Source: Aurantibrevibacter litoralis
GTDB lineage: Bacteria > Bacteroidota > Bacteroidia > Flavobacteriales > Flavobacteriaceae
Direction: 5' to 3'
Assembly (NCBI RefSeq): GCF_034651555.1
Contig: NZ_JAYEEQ010000021.1
Location: forward strand, 1 to 64,000
Length of the DNA stretch: 64,000 bases
The notes under the pieces were generated by a model, which was given only the letters and a program-made list of their open reading frames with translations, was not told where the DNA came from and did not search any database. A program made the translations under genes and the position numbers. Shown here piece by piece: positions 39,040-47,553 of the stretch (within the stretch, counting starts at the first letter, position 1; each line of letters starts with the position of its first letter).

Positions 39040-39620
39040 AACACCGCCAGTGTTTAAAAATAATTTAGGATAGGGGTTTTGGTTTCTCGTTTCGCTTCTC
39101 AGAAAGTTATATCATTTAGTGTGGTATATTCTTTGAATCCAGGATTTGTTCAAAATACCGAAAAAATAAACCCAGGCTCTAATGTTTCCGAATTTTAATC
39201 TGTAAAAGCGAGTAGTGATCTTGCGTGAGGTATTTGGAGAAGATTTCGTTGTCTTTGAGTCTCTTTTTTTGGGATCGTGACTAAATCTGGGTTCAATTGG
39301 CCGGCATCAATTTTGGAGGTCGTTATTGTTACTATCCAAGATTTCAAAAGAAGATACTCATAAGAGCCATAGCATAGCATTTCCAGAAATTTTTTAAAGA
39401 GGAAAACGTTAAGAATAGGCTTTGAAATCACTATGGTATAATACAGATCCTGAAATACTTTTCTAAGATATGGGATCGTGGCCAAATAAATGAGATTTTT
39501 TTAATGCGTTAATTATTAAATGGATACGGTTAATTGTTTTTTTTCACTATCCTAATATTTGTACTATAAAATTGGAAGACCACCGGTTTTAAATAGGTTT
39601 AACATTAAAAAATTAATACT
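39040..39620. other. Intergenic stretch without recognised gene
   Basis: 581 bases. An AAACAC/GTGTTT hairpin follows the operon. A 96-codon minus-strand frame (39195-39485) has no protein-like features. A TTG (about 39530) and TATTTG-like box lie before the DUF1328 gene. Nothing else seen. Confidence 0.6.
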
Positions 39621-39782
39621 ATGTTACGTTGGACAGTCACTTTTATAATTTTGGCAATAATTGCCGGCATCTTTGGTTTTGGAGGAATAGCTGCTGGTGC
39701 GGCTGGTATAGCTAAAATTCTTTTCCTCATTTTTATAGTACTTTTTATCATTTCCTTAATTACAGGAAGACGAAAAATTTAA
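39621..39782 (+). CDS. DUF1328 (YtjA-like) small membrane protein
   Basis: A 53-aa membrane protein: MLRWTVTFIILAIIAGIFGF, then GGIAAGAAGIAKILF, ending TGRRKI. This is the clear pattern of the DUF1328/YtjA family, small inner-membrane stress proteins. It is too short for most gene tables. The lipoprotein with 11-residue repeats follows 25 bases later, so the two are probably cotranscribed as a stress module next to the YtxH operon. Confidence 0.88.
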   Translation: MLRWTVTFIILAIIAGIFGFGGIAAGAAGIAKILFLIFIVLFIISLITGRRKI

Positions 39783-39807
39783 TTGAACTAAAATAACATC
39801 AAACCAA

Positions 39808-40032
39808 ATGAAAAGACAGATAATAAATTTAGCACTTACATTGTTTGCAATCGTATCCCTTACTGCATTTTCTTCTTGTAGAGAACAGAAGTCCAATGAA
39901 GAGAAATTAAAAGATGGGATAGAAAAAGTAGGAGAGGACATTGAAGAAGGTGTAGAAAAGGTCGGCGATGAAATTGAAGAAGGAGCGAAAAAGGTAGGCG
40001 ACAAAATTGAAGATGCTACAGACGACAATTAG
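39808..40032 (+). CDS. Small lipoprotein with 11-residue amphipathic repeats
   Basis: A 74-aa predicted lipoprotein: signal peptide ending AFSSC at the lipobox, then three repeats of an 11-residue unit (EKVGEDIEEGV, EKVGDEIEEGA, KKVGDKIED). The unit has LEA/apolipoprotein-like spacing and would form an amphipathic helix lying on a membrane or a coiled coil. Function unknown. Preceded by DUF1328 and followed by a strong terminator. Confidence 0.8.
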   Translation: MKRQIINLALTLFAIVSLTAFSSCREQKSNEEKLKDGIEKVGEDIEEGVEKVGDEIEEGAKKVGDKIEDATDDN

Positions 40033-40056
40033 GAGGTAAACTTTTGTTTGCAATAT

Positions 40057-40097
40057 GAAAAACGGATGAATCTCCACTGAGGTTCATCCGTTTTTTT
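40057..40097 (+). terminator. Terminator after the small lipoprotein gene
   Basis: AAAAACGGATGAA paired with TTCATCCGTTTTT, 12-base loop, followed by T run; a very strong hairpin. Confidence 0.9.
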
Positions 40098-40667
40098 ATG
40101 GATATGCAGAGACCGTAAGTGGGGCATACGAAATACCCACCACCTGCGACTCCGAATGAAGATTTCAAACTTAATTTATTTTGAAACTCTGCCAATTTAC
40201 AGCGGTAATAATAGGCGCTAATGCTATAGAATACTTCGCACTTTACTTGGAATAACGTGCGTACTACACATCCTGCGATCGTTTTTAAAGTACGGTAACG
40301 GTTAGGTTATATGTGCACCATGTATACCGGTTGTACTGGTTTTTTAAACGCTATTCTATATTAAAATCCTGTGTAAGACAAAAGGGTATGGAAATTGGAT
40401 TTTGAAAAATAAGGAATAATTACCTTGCTTTAAAGGATTATATTTTGTATATTCTTTATTCATGGGATAACTTCTATTACCCAATTTTACACAGCTCGTG
40501 CTTGTCTTTAAATCGTATAACCAATTGATAGCAGATTAGTTACTATTTGTTTGAAGTAGTGGCATGATAATTCCTTCTAAAAGGTGTAAATAGCTCATGG
40601 ATTTATTGATTTGCATCTCATGTAATTATTTAAGTTCAGTACTAATATTAACCCTGATCATCGTATT
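40098..40667. other. Intergenic stretch before the AraC regulator
   Basis: 570 bases. I see no gene, riboswitch or repeat; only weak hairpins. A long upstream region of a regulator gene may hold its own binding sites. Confidence 0.5.
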
Positions 40668-41693
40668 ATGAAGACAATTAAAATATCAGGTTACGACCTC
40701 GCAACTAATTTAAGTCAACTCACCACATTTTTGGGTGGAAACGTAGTAGCCAAGAGTACAGAAGCTACTTTAGATTTTGACTGTCATGAGGTTCAAGGTA
40801 AGGCAAAAGGCTATCAGTTAGGAAATGGTATGTCTTATTTGGAGTTGGAAATTAACACCAAAGAAGATCTCATGATCGTTCAGCACCACGAAGATGAAAA
40901 TATAGTCAACTTTATATATATTTCCACGGGATTTATAACCCATTCTTTTGATCTAAAGGAAGGGAAAATTAAATTGAAAAAACTGCAACCTATACTCATT
41001 AAAAATTCCGGAACAGCAAATCATTTTCAATTAAAAAGTCATGTACTTCATACAATTTCTATCATTAGAGTACCTATGGAAAGTGTAACGCATCCAGAGA
41101 GCGGCTTTTCTTATTACCATGTTTTAAAGGATGCTTTAGATCAATTCTATCTTAGCACTCATACAGTTTACTTGGCGTCTCATAATTTAAAAGTATTGAC
41201 TAAAATTCAGGAATTACGCGATCTTAGAAGTCAAGGTATTGCAAAATGGCTTTTTGTGGAGGGCATTATTAATACTGTACTGGGAATGTTTATAGAGCAG
41301 TTGGAAGAGGATTTGGAGGGTGCTGAAAAACGGACTGGTTTGCTCACCAAAAAAGAAATGAAAATCATACAGGAAATGAGCACCTCAATAAAAAATTATC
41401 CCGATGTGCCGTACACCTTAAAGTTTTTGAATGCCAAAACAGGGATTTCACCATCCAAATTGCAGGAAGGATTTAAGCTTTTGCACAATAGGACGGTTAC
41501 AGATTATATTCGAAATATAAGGGTAGAGACCGGAGAGCACTTAATTAAAACCACAGAGATGAATATTTCAGAAATTGTTTACAGTATAGGACTTACCAGT
41601 AGAAGTTATTTTTCTAAGATTTTTAAGGAAAAATACAATTGCAGTCCAAAGTACTATCAAGAACACCAAAATACGTTCGCTGGTACTCTTTAA
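40668..41693 (+). CDS. AraC-family transcriptional regulator
   Basis: A 341-aa regulator with a C-terminal AraC double helix-turn-helix (about 235-341): YTLKFLNAKTGISPSKLQEGFKLLHNRTVTDYIRNIRVETG, then MNISEIVYSIGLTSRSYFSKIFKEKYNCSPKYYQEHQ. The N-terminal 230 residues are of the PchR-like sensing type and not identifiable further. No neighbouring gene is an obvious target; gldA follows on the opposite strand, convergently. Confidence 0.92.
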   Translation: MKTIKISGYDLATNLSQLTTFLGGNVVAKSTEATLDFDCHEVQGKAKGYQLGNGMSYLELEINTKEDLMIVQHHEDENIVNFIYISTGFITHSFDLKEGKIKLKKLQPILIKNSGTANHFQLKSHVLHTISIIRVPMESVTHPESGFSYYHVLKDALDQFYLSTHTVYLASHNLKVLTKIQELRDLRSQGIAKWLFVEGIINTVLGMFIEQLEEDLEGAEKRTGLLTKKEMKIIQEMSTSIKNYPDVPYTLKFLNAKTGISPSKLQEGFKLLHNRTVTDYIRNIRVETGEHLIKTTEMNISEIVYSIGLTSRSYFSKIFKEKYNCSPKYYQEHQNTFAGTL

Positions 41694-41883
41694 TTTTGTG
41701 AGCAATTTCTTAGAATAAACAGTCTTTGTAATGTATACATGGGTTTGCAATCCCTGTATGAGACTCCACCATCTTTTCGGATGACGTATTTCTTATCAAT
41801 CTAATTTACAATAGAAATGGGTACATAACATTTCAGCGAACCTTTTTTAAAGAAGATGCTTTTATCCTCCTTTTTAGGAGAGG

Positions 41884-42786
41884 TTAGAGGACAACTCCCG
41901 TCAATTCCGTAAATAAACTTTCTAGATTCTTATTTTTTCTGCTTAACTGCAAGGTTTTTAGCTCGTTATCGTGCGCAAAATCGAAGAGTACGGGTCGCAT
42001 ATCCACAGTAGTGTTAAAGGTTACCTCATACACAAAACCACCGGTGTTTTTTACCTGAACCACATAGGGCAATTTTTGCAGTAAGGCTTCCTCAATTCGG
42101 TAATCAAATTCAACTTCAATAATTTGCTCGCCTTCCTCCTGTAATTCCGAGAGTTTTTTGTCGGCCACCAGAACCCCTTTATTGATAATCAGCACCCGAT
42201 CGCAGACGGCCTCTACCTCTTTCATAATGTGGGTAGAGAGCAAAATGGTTTTTTCTTTTCCTATTTCCCGAATGAGTTTTCGTATTTCCAGCAACTGATT
42301 GGGATCTAAACCTGTGGTAGGCTCGTCCAAAATCAATACTTCCGGGTCGTGCAATAAGGCTGCTGCCAAACCAACACGTTGCCGGTATCCTTTGGAAAGT
42401 TGCCCGATTTTTTTATGGGCTTCCGGTAGTAGTCCGGTTTGTGCTATGACCTCGGTTATTTTTGCTTTGTTTACCTTATATACCGAAGCGTTGAATTCCA
42501 AATATTCCTTTACGTACATTTCCAGGTACAACGGATTGTGCTCGGGAAGGTATCCAATGCTTTTTTGCACCTCTTTTTTTTGTGTTAGGACATCATATCC
42601 ATTTACGGTAGCTTCACCTTTATCGGCCTTGTGGTAGGTCGTTAAGATCTTCATCATGGTAGATTTCCCAGCGCCGTTGGGGCCCAAAAATCCAACGATC
42701 TCTCCCTTTTTTAGGGAAAATGAAATTGTATTTAGTGCCTTTTGAGTACCAAAACTTTTAGAAATATGCTGTACGGTAATGGACAT
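41884..42786 (-). CDS. gldA: Gliding motility ABC transporter ATP-binding protein
   Basis: A 300-aa ABC ATPase. Walker A GPNGAGKST is at residues 35-43, signature LSKGYRQRVGLA, Walker B VLILDEPTTGLDPNQ, and a C-terminal 80-residue tail with EVEFDYRIEEALLQKLP. Length and the tail match GldA of flavobacteria, which works with GldF and GldG in gliding motility. Neither GldF nor GldG is in the window, so it is a standalone gene, as often seen. A general multidrug ABC ATPase cannot be fully excluded. Confidence 0.85.
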   Translation of the reverse strand: MSITVQHISKSFGTQKALNTISFSLKKGEIVGFLGPNGAGKSTMMKILTTYHKADKGEATVNGYDVLTQKKEVQKSIGYLPEHNPLYLEMYVKEYLEFNASVYKVNKAKITEVIAQTGLLPEAHKKIGQLSKGYRQRVGLAAALLHDPEVLILDEPTTGLDPNQLLEIRKLIREIGKEKTILLSTHIMKEVEAVCDRVLIINKGVLVADKKLSELQEEGEQIIEVEFDYRIEEALLQKLPYVVQVKNTGGFVYEVTFNTTVDMRPVLFDFAHDNELKTLQLSRKNKNLESLFTELTGVVL

Positions 42787-42926
42787 GGCTTAAATTTTAT
42801 CAAAAATAAACATTTCAGAATCAATCCAAGGAATAAAATATAGTCTGGGCATAGGTGGTTTTCGTAAGAATGGCATAAATTACCAACCCCATAAAACATT
42901 AGAATAAAAAAAATTACAGATTAAAC

Positions 42927-42954
42927 TTGAATTTTAAATATAATTATTACTTTA
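42927..42954 (+). promoter_or_regulatory. Promoter of the phe-tyr operon leader
   Basis: TTG at 42927-42929 and TTACTTTA at 42947-42954, 17 bases apart; the latter matches TAnnTTTG imperfectly. It places the transcription start about 12 bases before the leader peptide ATG. Confidence 0.4.
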
Positions 42955-42972
42955 GCCGAGATTTTACATCAA

Positions 42973-43044
42973 ATGACAAAACAATATTTCTGGAACGGTT
43001 TTTATTTTTACTTCTTTTTTAAAAGAGAAGCGGGACTGTTGTAG
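42973..43044 (+). CDS. Aromatic leader peptide of the pheA operon attenuator
   Basis: A 23-codon open frame, ATG to TAG, with the run YFWNGFYFYFFF: six Phe, three Tyr and one Trp within 12 residues. This is the same logic as E. coli pheL, although the sequence is unrelated. Ribosome stalling for lack of charged Phe or Tyr tRNA at codons 5-16 would leave bases 43030-43037 free, and these pair with 43072-43079 to block the terminator. The last codons (GCG GGA CTG) contain the pairing segment itself, so a ribosome reaching the stop would cover it. It is too short for automated gene tables. Confidence 0.85.
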   Translation: MTKQYFWNGFYFYFFFKREAGLL

Positions 43045-43100
43045 GATATTTTTAAAATAAATAGATACCAAAGTCCCGCCAAAATCGGGGCTTTTTTTTT
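43030..43100 (+). terminator. Attenuator of the phe-tyr operon
   Basis: Antiterminator: GCGGGACT (43030-43037) pairs with AGTCCCGC (43072-43079). Terminator: AGTCCCG (43072-43078) with CGGGGCT (43086-43092), 7-base loop, followed by nine T through 43100. The two structures share 43072-43078 and are mutually exclusive, with the first arm inside the aromatic leader peptide frame. Confidence 0.85.
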
Positions 43101-43155
43101 GAACAATTTTAAAAGAATTTTATAACCCACGCGGCCTAACGGTTGCTAGCAAGGA

Positions 43156-43983
43156 ATGAAACTAAAAATAGCAATTCAAGGCATCAAAGGTTCTAACCAT
43201 TATCAGGTGGCTAGAGATTATTTTGGAGAAAATATTGATTTGGTAGAATGTATGTCTTTTGATAAAATGGTAGATCATCTACTACAAAAAACTGCGGATA
43301 AAGGGGTAATGGCCATTGAAAATTCCATTGCAGGATCTATTATTCCCAATTATGCCCTTGTGTACCAGAACAACCTTCATATTATAGGCGAAAGGTACCT
43401 AAGCATACATCATAACCTAATGGTTTTAAAAGGGCAAACAATGCAGGATGTTAAGGAAGTACATTCGCATCCCATGGCATTATTACAATGTAAGGAGTTT
43501 TTTAGGGACTATCCTCATATAAAACTGGTAGAGGATGCCGATACGGCAGAAACGGCACAGCGCATTCAGGCACAACAATTAAAGGGAATTGCCGCAATAG
43601 CACCCAAGGTGGCATCAGAACTGTATGATTTGGAAGTCATTGCATCGGAAATCCAGACGATTAAGAATAACTCTACGCGTTTTATAATTATAAAAACCAA
43701 AAATAAGGTATTGCCGGAGAATGAAATTAACAAAGCCTCGCTTCGTTTTCTTACAGATCATAAAAGAGGAAGTTTAGCCGCAGTGTTGAATGTGATGAGC
43801 GATTGCCGACTAAATCTTACTAAAATACAATCCTTGCCCGTCATTGAGCGACCTTGGAAGTACGCCTTTTTTGTAGATGTTACCTTTGATAATTATGCAG
43901 ATTATGCAAAGGCGAAATCACTTTTGGGAATTATGGCCGAGGAATTTAAAGTATTGGGCGAATATAAAAATGCACGACTATGA
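43156..43983 (+). CDS. pheA: Prephenate dehydratase with ACT domain
   Basis: A 275-aa cytosolic enzyme that turns prephenate into phenylpyruvate for phenylalanine. The catalytic part spans about 1-180, with the NNSTRFIII motif containing the catalytic Thr; the ACT domain follows (GSLAAVLNVMSDCRLNLTKIQSLPVIERPWKYAFFVDV), which normally binds phenylalanine for feedback inhibition. Here there is no chorismate mutase domain; that is fused to DAHP synthase further on. It is the first structural gene after the attenuator, and overlaps the aminotransferase by ATGA. Confidence 0.95.
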   Translation: MKLKIAIQGIKGSNHYQVARDYFGENIDLVECMSFDKMVDHLLQKTADKGVMAIENSIAGSIIPNYALVYQNNLHIIGERYLSIHHNLMVLKGQTMQDVKEVHSHPMALLQCKEFFRDYPHIKLVEDADTAETAQRIQAQQLKGIAAIAPKVASELYDLEVIASEIQTIKNNSTRFIIIKTKNKVLPENEINKASLRFLTDHKRGSLAAVLNVMSDCRLNLTKIQSLPVIERPWKYAFFVDVTFDNYADYAKAKSLLGIMAEEFKVLGEYKNARL

Positions 43984-45125
43984 TCACTACGGCCGATAGA
44001 TTAAAAACGGTGGAAGAATACTACTTCTCCAAGAAATTGAGAGAAGTTAGAGGGCTTATAGCGGAAGGAAAGCCGATAATTAATATGGGTATTGGGAGTC
44101 CCGATTTAGCGCCTGCGCCGGAAGTTTTAGAAGCTGTACGCGCATCGCTAACGGATAATGGTGCTCATCAATACCAAAGTTATCAGGGTTTGCCGGAATT
44201 AAGGGAGGCCATTGCAGTGTTTTATCAATCTAAATTTGGAACTGTAGTAGATCCGGCAAGCGAGATTTTACCGCTTATGGGTTCTAAGGAAGGAATTATG
44301 CATATCAGCATGGCTTTTTTAAACCCCGGTGATGAAGTGCTTATTCCCAATCCCGGATATCCTACCTATACCTCGGTGACTAATTTAGTGGGCGCTGTTG
44401 CAACCTATTATGATTTGGTCTCAGAAAAGGGCTGGTTTCCCGATCTAGAAGCACTACAACAACAGGATTTGTCCAAAGTAAAATTAATGTGGGTAAGTTA
44501 CCCGCACATGCCCACTGGAGCTACGGCCAATAAAGAACAATTACAATCGCTTTTAGATTTTGCAAAAAGGAATCATATTTTAGTGGTAAATGATAACCCT
44601 TACAGTTTTGTGCGTAATGAAAACCCCATCAGTATTTTAGAGATCGATGGAGCCAAAGAAGTAGCTCTGGAATTAAATTCGTTGAGCAAGACATTTAACA
44701 TGGCCGGTTGGCGCGTGGGGATGGTCTTGGGAAATACGGAACATATCAACGCCATTTTAAAGGTAAAAAGCAATATGGATTCCGGGATGTTCTACGGGAT
44801 TCAAAAAGGGGCTATTGCCGCCTTAAAAAGTAGTGAGGCTTGGTTTCAGTCGCTCAATACCGTTTATGAAACACGAAGAAAGTTAATGTTTCAATTGGCA
44901 AACACATTGAATTGTACCTATGATGAAAAGGCTGTGGGAATGTTTGTTTGGGCAAAATTACCGGAAGGAAGCCTTTCTTCAGAGCAGTTTGTAGATGAAG
45001 TATTATACGATAAAAATATCTTTATCGCCCCGGGAACTATTTTTGGGAGTAATGGGGAAGGCTATATTCGTTTTTCATTATGTGTTACAGAAGACAAAAT
45101 AAGGGAAGCGATAGGGAGGTATTAG
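43980..45125 (+). CDS. Class I/II aminotransferase, probably for aromatic keto acids
   Basis: A 381-aa PLP enzyme. IINMGIGSPDLAP, the HQYQSYQGLPELREAIA segment, VSYPHMPTGATA, NDNPYSFVRNE and the Schiff-base Lys in SLSKTFNMAGWRVGM are visible. Its position between pheA and tyrA suggests it makes phenylalanine and tyrosine from phenylpyruvate and hydroxyphenylpyruvate; substrate specificity is inferred. Start overlaps the pheA stop. Confidence 0.9.
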   Translation: MITTADRLKTVEEYYFSKKLREVRGLIAEGKPIINMGIGSPDLAPAPEVLEAVRASLTDNGAHQYQSYQGLPELREAIAVFYQSKFGTVVDPASEILPLMGSKEGIMHISMAFLNPGDEVLIPNPGYPTYTSVTNLVGAVATYYDLVSEKGWFPDLEALQQQDLSKVKLMWVSYPHMPTGATANKEQLQSLLDFAKRNHILVVNDNPYSFVRNENPISILEIDGAKEVALELNSLSKTFNMAGWRVGMVLGNTEHINAILKVKSNMDSGMFYGIQKGAIAALKSSEAWFQSLNTVYETRRKLMFQLANTLNCTYDEKAVGMFVWAKLPEGSLSSEQFVDEVLYDKNIFIAPGTIFGSNGEGYIRFSLCVTEDKIREAIGRY

Positions 45126-45168
45126 TATGGAGTAGTACGTAGCGAGAAGTGAAATCTTTCGAGATTAT

Positions 45169-45210
45169 TGTGAAAATGTATTAATGTGAAAATGTATCAA
45201 TGTGAAAATA
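45169..45210 (+). repeat. Three 16-base repeats after the aminotransferase gene
   Basis: TGTGAAAATGTATTAA, TGTGAAAATGTATCAA and TGTGAAAATAAA: period 16, three copies, in the 230-base gap before tyrA. Confidence 0.7.
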
Positions 45211-45299
45211 AACCGAGATAGCAACTAAGTTTGCGATATACCTATTAGAATATTCAGTTTACATCAAAGAAAAACAAAGAATAATAGCGCAAACGATTA

Positions 45300-45344
45300 A
45301 CCAACAACGAATAACGAGGAACGAATAACGAACAACGAACAACG
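45300..45344 (+). repeat. Heptamer array upstream of tyrA
   Basis: AACGAAT, AACGAGG, AACGAAT, AACGAAC, AACGAAC, AACG in a row; ends 11 bases before the tyrA start codon. Same AAC-fixed period-7 type as at cysN and metH. Confidence 0.8.
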
Positions 45345-45355
45345 TGCAATAAAAA

Positions 45356-46216
45356 ATGAATGTATTTGTAATTGGTATCGGGTTAATTGGCGGATCTATG
45401 GTTAAGGACATCAAAGGTTTGTATGCCCATGCCAAAATTTATGGGATAGATGCCAATCCGCTGCATTTGGAGGAAGCCCAAAGTTTAGGGCTTATCGATA
45501 TAAAATCAGATTTTGACCAATTGCATCTAGCGGATGTAGTCATTGTAGCTATTCCGGTAGATGTTCTATTAACGGTGTTACCTTCAGTTTTAGATTCCAT
45601 TTCGGATGAGGCTGTGGTTTTTGATGTGGGCTCTACCAAATCCCAAGTATGTAAGGTGGTAGAAGGGCATGAAAGAAGGCGCAACTTTTTGGCATGCCAT
45701 CCCATTTCCGGCACTGAATTTTCAGGGCCATCTGCTGCTGTTGAAGGGCTCTTCCAAGATAAGACCAATATTATTTGTGAGGTAGAAAAAACGGCTTTTA
45801 AACTGCAGGAAAAAGCCTTGGAATTGTTTAAGCAGCTCGGAATGCGTATTCGGTATATGAATCCTGAGGCGCATGATAAGCACATTGCGTATGTATCACA
45901 TTTGTCACACATCAGCTCATTTATGTTAGGAAAGACAGTAATTGAGAAAGAGAAAAATGAACGTGATATTTTTGACATGGCGGGAAGCGGATTCGAGAGC
46001 ACCGTTCGGTTGGCAAAAAGTTCGCCGGCCATGTGGACGCCCATTTTTAAACAGAATAAAGAAAATGTAGTAGAAACTTTAGAAGAATACATTCAAAACT
46101 TAAATGATTTTAAAAAAATGCTTCTCCAAGATGATTATGAAGGCATTTACAACGAAATGAATAACACCAATAAAATAAAACAAATATTAAACGGAATACC
46201 ACAAAACAAGAAATAA
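45356..46216 (+). CDS. tyrA: Prephenate dehydrogenase
   Basis: A 286-aa NAD-dependent enzyme that oxidises prephenate to 4-hydroxyphenylpyruvate. GIGLIGGSMVKD is the dinucleotide loop; FDVGSTKSQV, HPISGTEFSGPSAA and YVSHLSHISSFML (His residues of the active site) are conserved. It continues the phe-tyr operon after a 230-base gap with repeats, and is followed by the DAHP synthase gene after 11 bases. Confidence 0.95.
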   Translation: MNVFVIGIGLIGGSMVKDIKGLYAHAKIYGIDANPLHLEEAQSLGLIDIKSDFDQLHLADVVIVAIPVDVLLTVLPSVLDSISDEAVVFDVGSTKSQVCKVVEGHERRRNFLACHPISGTEFSGPSAAVEGLFQDKTNIICEVEKTAFKLQEKALELFKQLGMRIRYMNPEAHDKHIAYVSHLSHISSFMLGKTVIEKEKNERDIFDMAGSGFESTVRLAKSSPAMWTPIFKQNKENVVETLEEYIQNLNDFKKMLLQDDYEGIYNEMNNTNKIKQILNGIPQNKK

Positions 46217-46227
46217 TAGCGTAAAAA

Positions 46228-47310
46228 ATGGAAAATTCAAAAGAAATGAGGACTTGGTTAGACGACATGAAATTAGACCACCCATTGGTCATTGCCGGTC
46301 CATGTAGTGCAGAAACAGAAGATCAGGTGCTCAGAATAGCACATGAGTTAAAGGATACCGATGTAAATTACTACAGAGCAGGAATCTGGAAACCCAGAAC
46401 ACGTCCGGGAATGTTTGAAGGCGTTGGCGCTATTGGGTTAAAATGGTTGCAACGGGTTCAGGAAGAAACCGGAATGAAAACCGCTACCGAGGTGGCGAAC
46501 AGAGCCCATGTAGATTTGGCATTAGAGAATAATGTAGATTTGTTGTGGATCGGTGCACGATCTACCGTAAGTCCGTTTATCATTCAGGAAATTGCAGACG
46601 CTCTGGAAGGAACAGACAAAATCATCTTGGTTAAAAACCCTGTGAATCCTGATTTATCACTTTGGTTAGGGGCTATAGAACGATTGGCCAAAGCCAATAT
46701 AAAAAAATTGGGCGTAATCCACAGAGGCTTTTCTACCTACGAAAAAACAAAATATCGCAACATTCCGGAATGGCAATTGGCCATCGAGTTGCAAACTAAA
46801 TTCCCGGATTTGCCTATTATTAATGATCCTTCGCACATTACAGGAAAAAGAGATATGATTTTTGATGTATCGCAAACTGCGTTAGATTTAAATTTTGACG
46901 GGTTAATGATAGAAACCCATGATGATCCGGATAATGCCTGGAGCGATGCTGCCCAGCAAGTAACACCGGCACGTTTAATTCAGATTATGAAGGATTTGAA
47001 AATTAGAAAAGAAACCGATCAAGAAATGGATTACACCAGTAAGCTGAGTAACCTTCGCGCTCAAATAGATATTATGGATCATCAGTTACTCGACATCCTA
47101 GGGAAACGAATGAAAATTTCTGAAGGAATTGGTGCGTTAAAGAAACAAAAGAATGTGGCGGTTTTGCAAAGTGCTCGTTGGAACGAGATTCTCGGTGCTA
47201 TGATTTTAGAGGGAGAAACCAAAGGACTCAGCGAAGAATTTGTGCTGCGGTTGTTCAAGGCCATTCATCAGGAATCCATTAACCATCAGGAAAAGATTAT
47301 CAATGCTTAA
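46228..47310 (+). CDS. Bifunctional DAHP synthase / chorismate mutase
   Basis: A 360-aa fusion. Residues 1 to about 265 are a type I-beta DAHP synthase (VIAGPCSAETEDQV, YRAGIWKPRTRPGMFEG, HRGFSTYEKTKYRN, INDPSHITGKRDM, GLMIETHDDPDNAWSDAAQQ); residues about 275-360 are an AroQ chorismate mutase (LRAQIDIMDHQLLDILGKRMKISEGIGALKKQ). It performs the first shikimate step and the branch step to prephenate, which allows feedback by prephenate or its products through the mutase domain. End of the attenuated operon; terminator follows. Confidence 0.95.
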   Translation: MENSKEMRTWLDDMKLDHPLVIAGPCSAETEDQVLRIAHELKDTDVNYYRAGIWKPRTRPGMFEGVGAIGLKWLQRVQEETGMKTATEVANRAHVDLALENNVDLLWIGARSTVSPFIIQEIADALEGTDKIILVKNPVNPDLSLWLGAIERLAKANIKKLGVIHRGFSTYEKTKYRNIPEWQLAIELQTKFPDLPIINDPSHITGKRDMIFDVSQTALDLNFDGLMIETHDDPDNAWSDAAQQVTPARLIQIMKDLKIRKETDQEMDYTSKLSNLRAQIDIMDHQLLDILGKRMKISEGIGALKKQKNVAVLQSARWNEILGAMILEGETKGLSEEFVLRLFKAIHQESINHQEKIINA

Positions 47311-47316
47311 CTACGT

Positions 47317-47342
47317 AAACCCGACGACAAGTCGGGTTTCTT
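47317..47342 (+). terminator. Terminator after the phe-tyr operon
   Basis: AAACCCGAC with GTCGGGTTT, 5-base loop, then TCTTATTT. The T run is interrupted by C. Confidence 0.75.
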
Positions 47343-47344
47343 AT

Positions 47345-47553
47345 TTATTTTAAAGAAAAATCGGACTCCTCCCTTTGTATAAAGGGAGGTGGCTTCGCTA
47401 AGCGAAGACGGAGGGATGGATCTGGTATTCCGGTAGTAATATTATCCATTTAAAGCCATTTCCTCTAGAGCAACCGTGGAGGTTGGAATCTCATAAAGGT
47501 AGGGTGTTAAATTATCTAAGGAATGTAATGTGCGCATCATAAAAAGTCTTTAA
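47345..47553. repeat. Direct repeat D1 (209 bases)
   Basis: About 96 percent identical, by eye, to 47741-47949. It contains two hairpins, CTCCCTTTGTATAAAGGGAG and CTTCGCTAAGCGAAG. It starts with TTATTTTAAAG and ends with CATCATAAAAAGTCTTTAA. Confidence 0.9.

Noticed and set aside
39195..39485. 96-codon minus-strand frame in the gap after the YtxH operon
   Set aside because: No domain, no coupling, and unusual composition; probably chance.
45300..45344. CRISPR array
   Set aside because: The units are 7 bases, without spacers.
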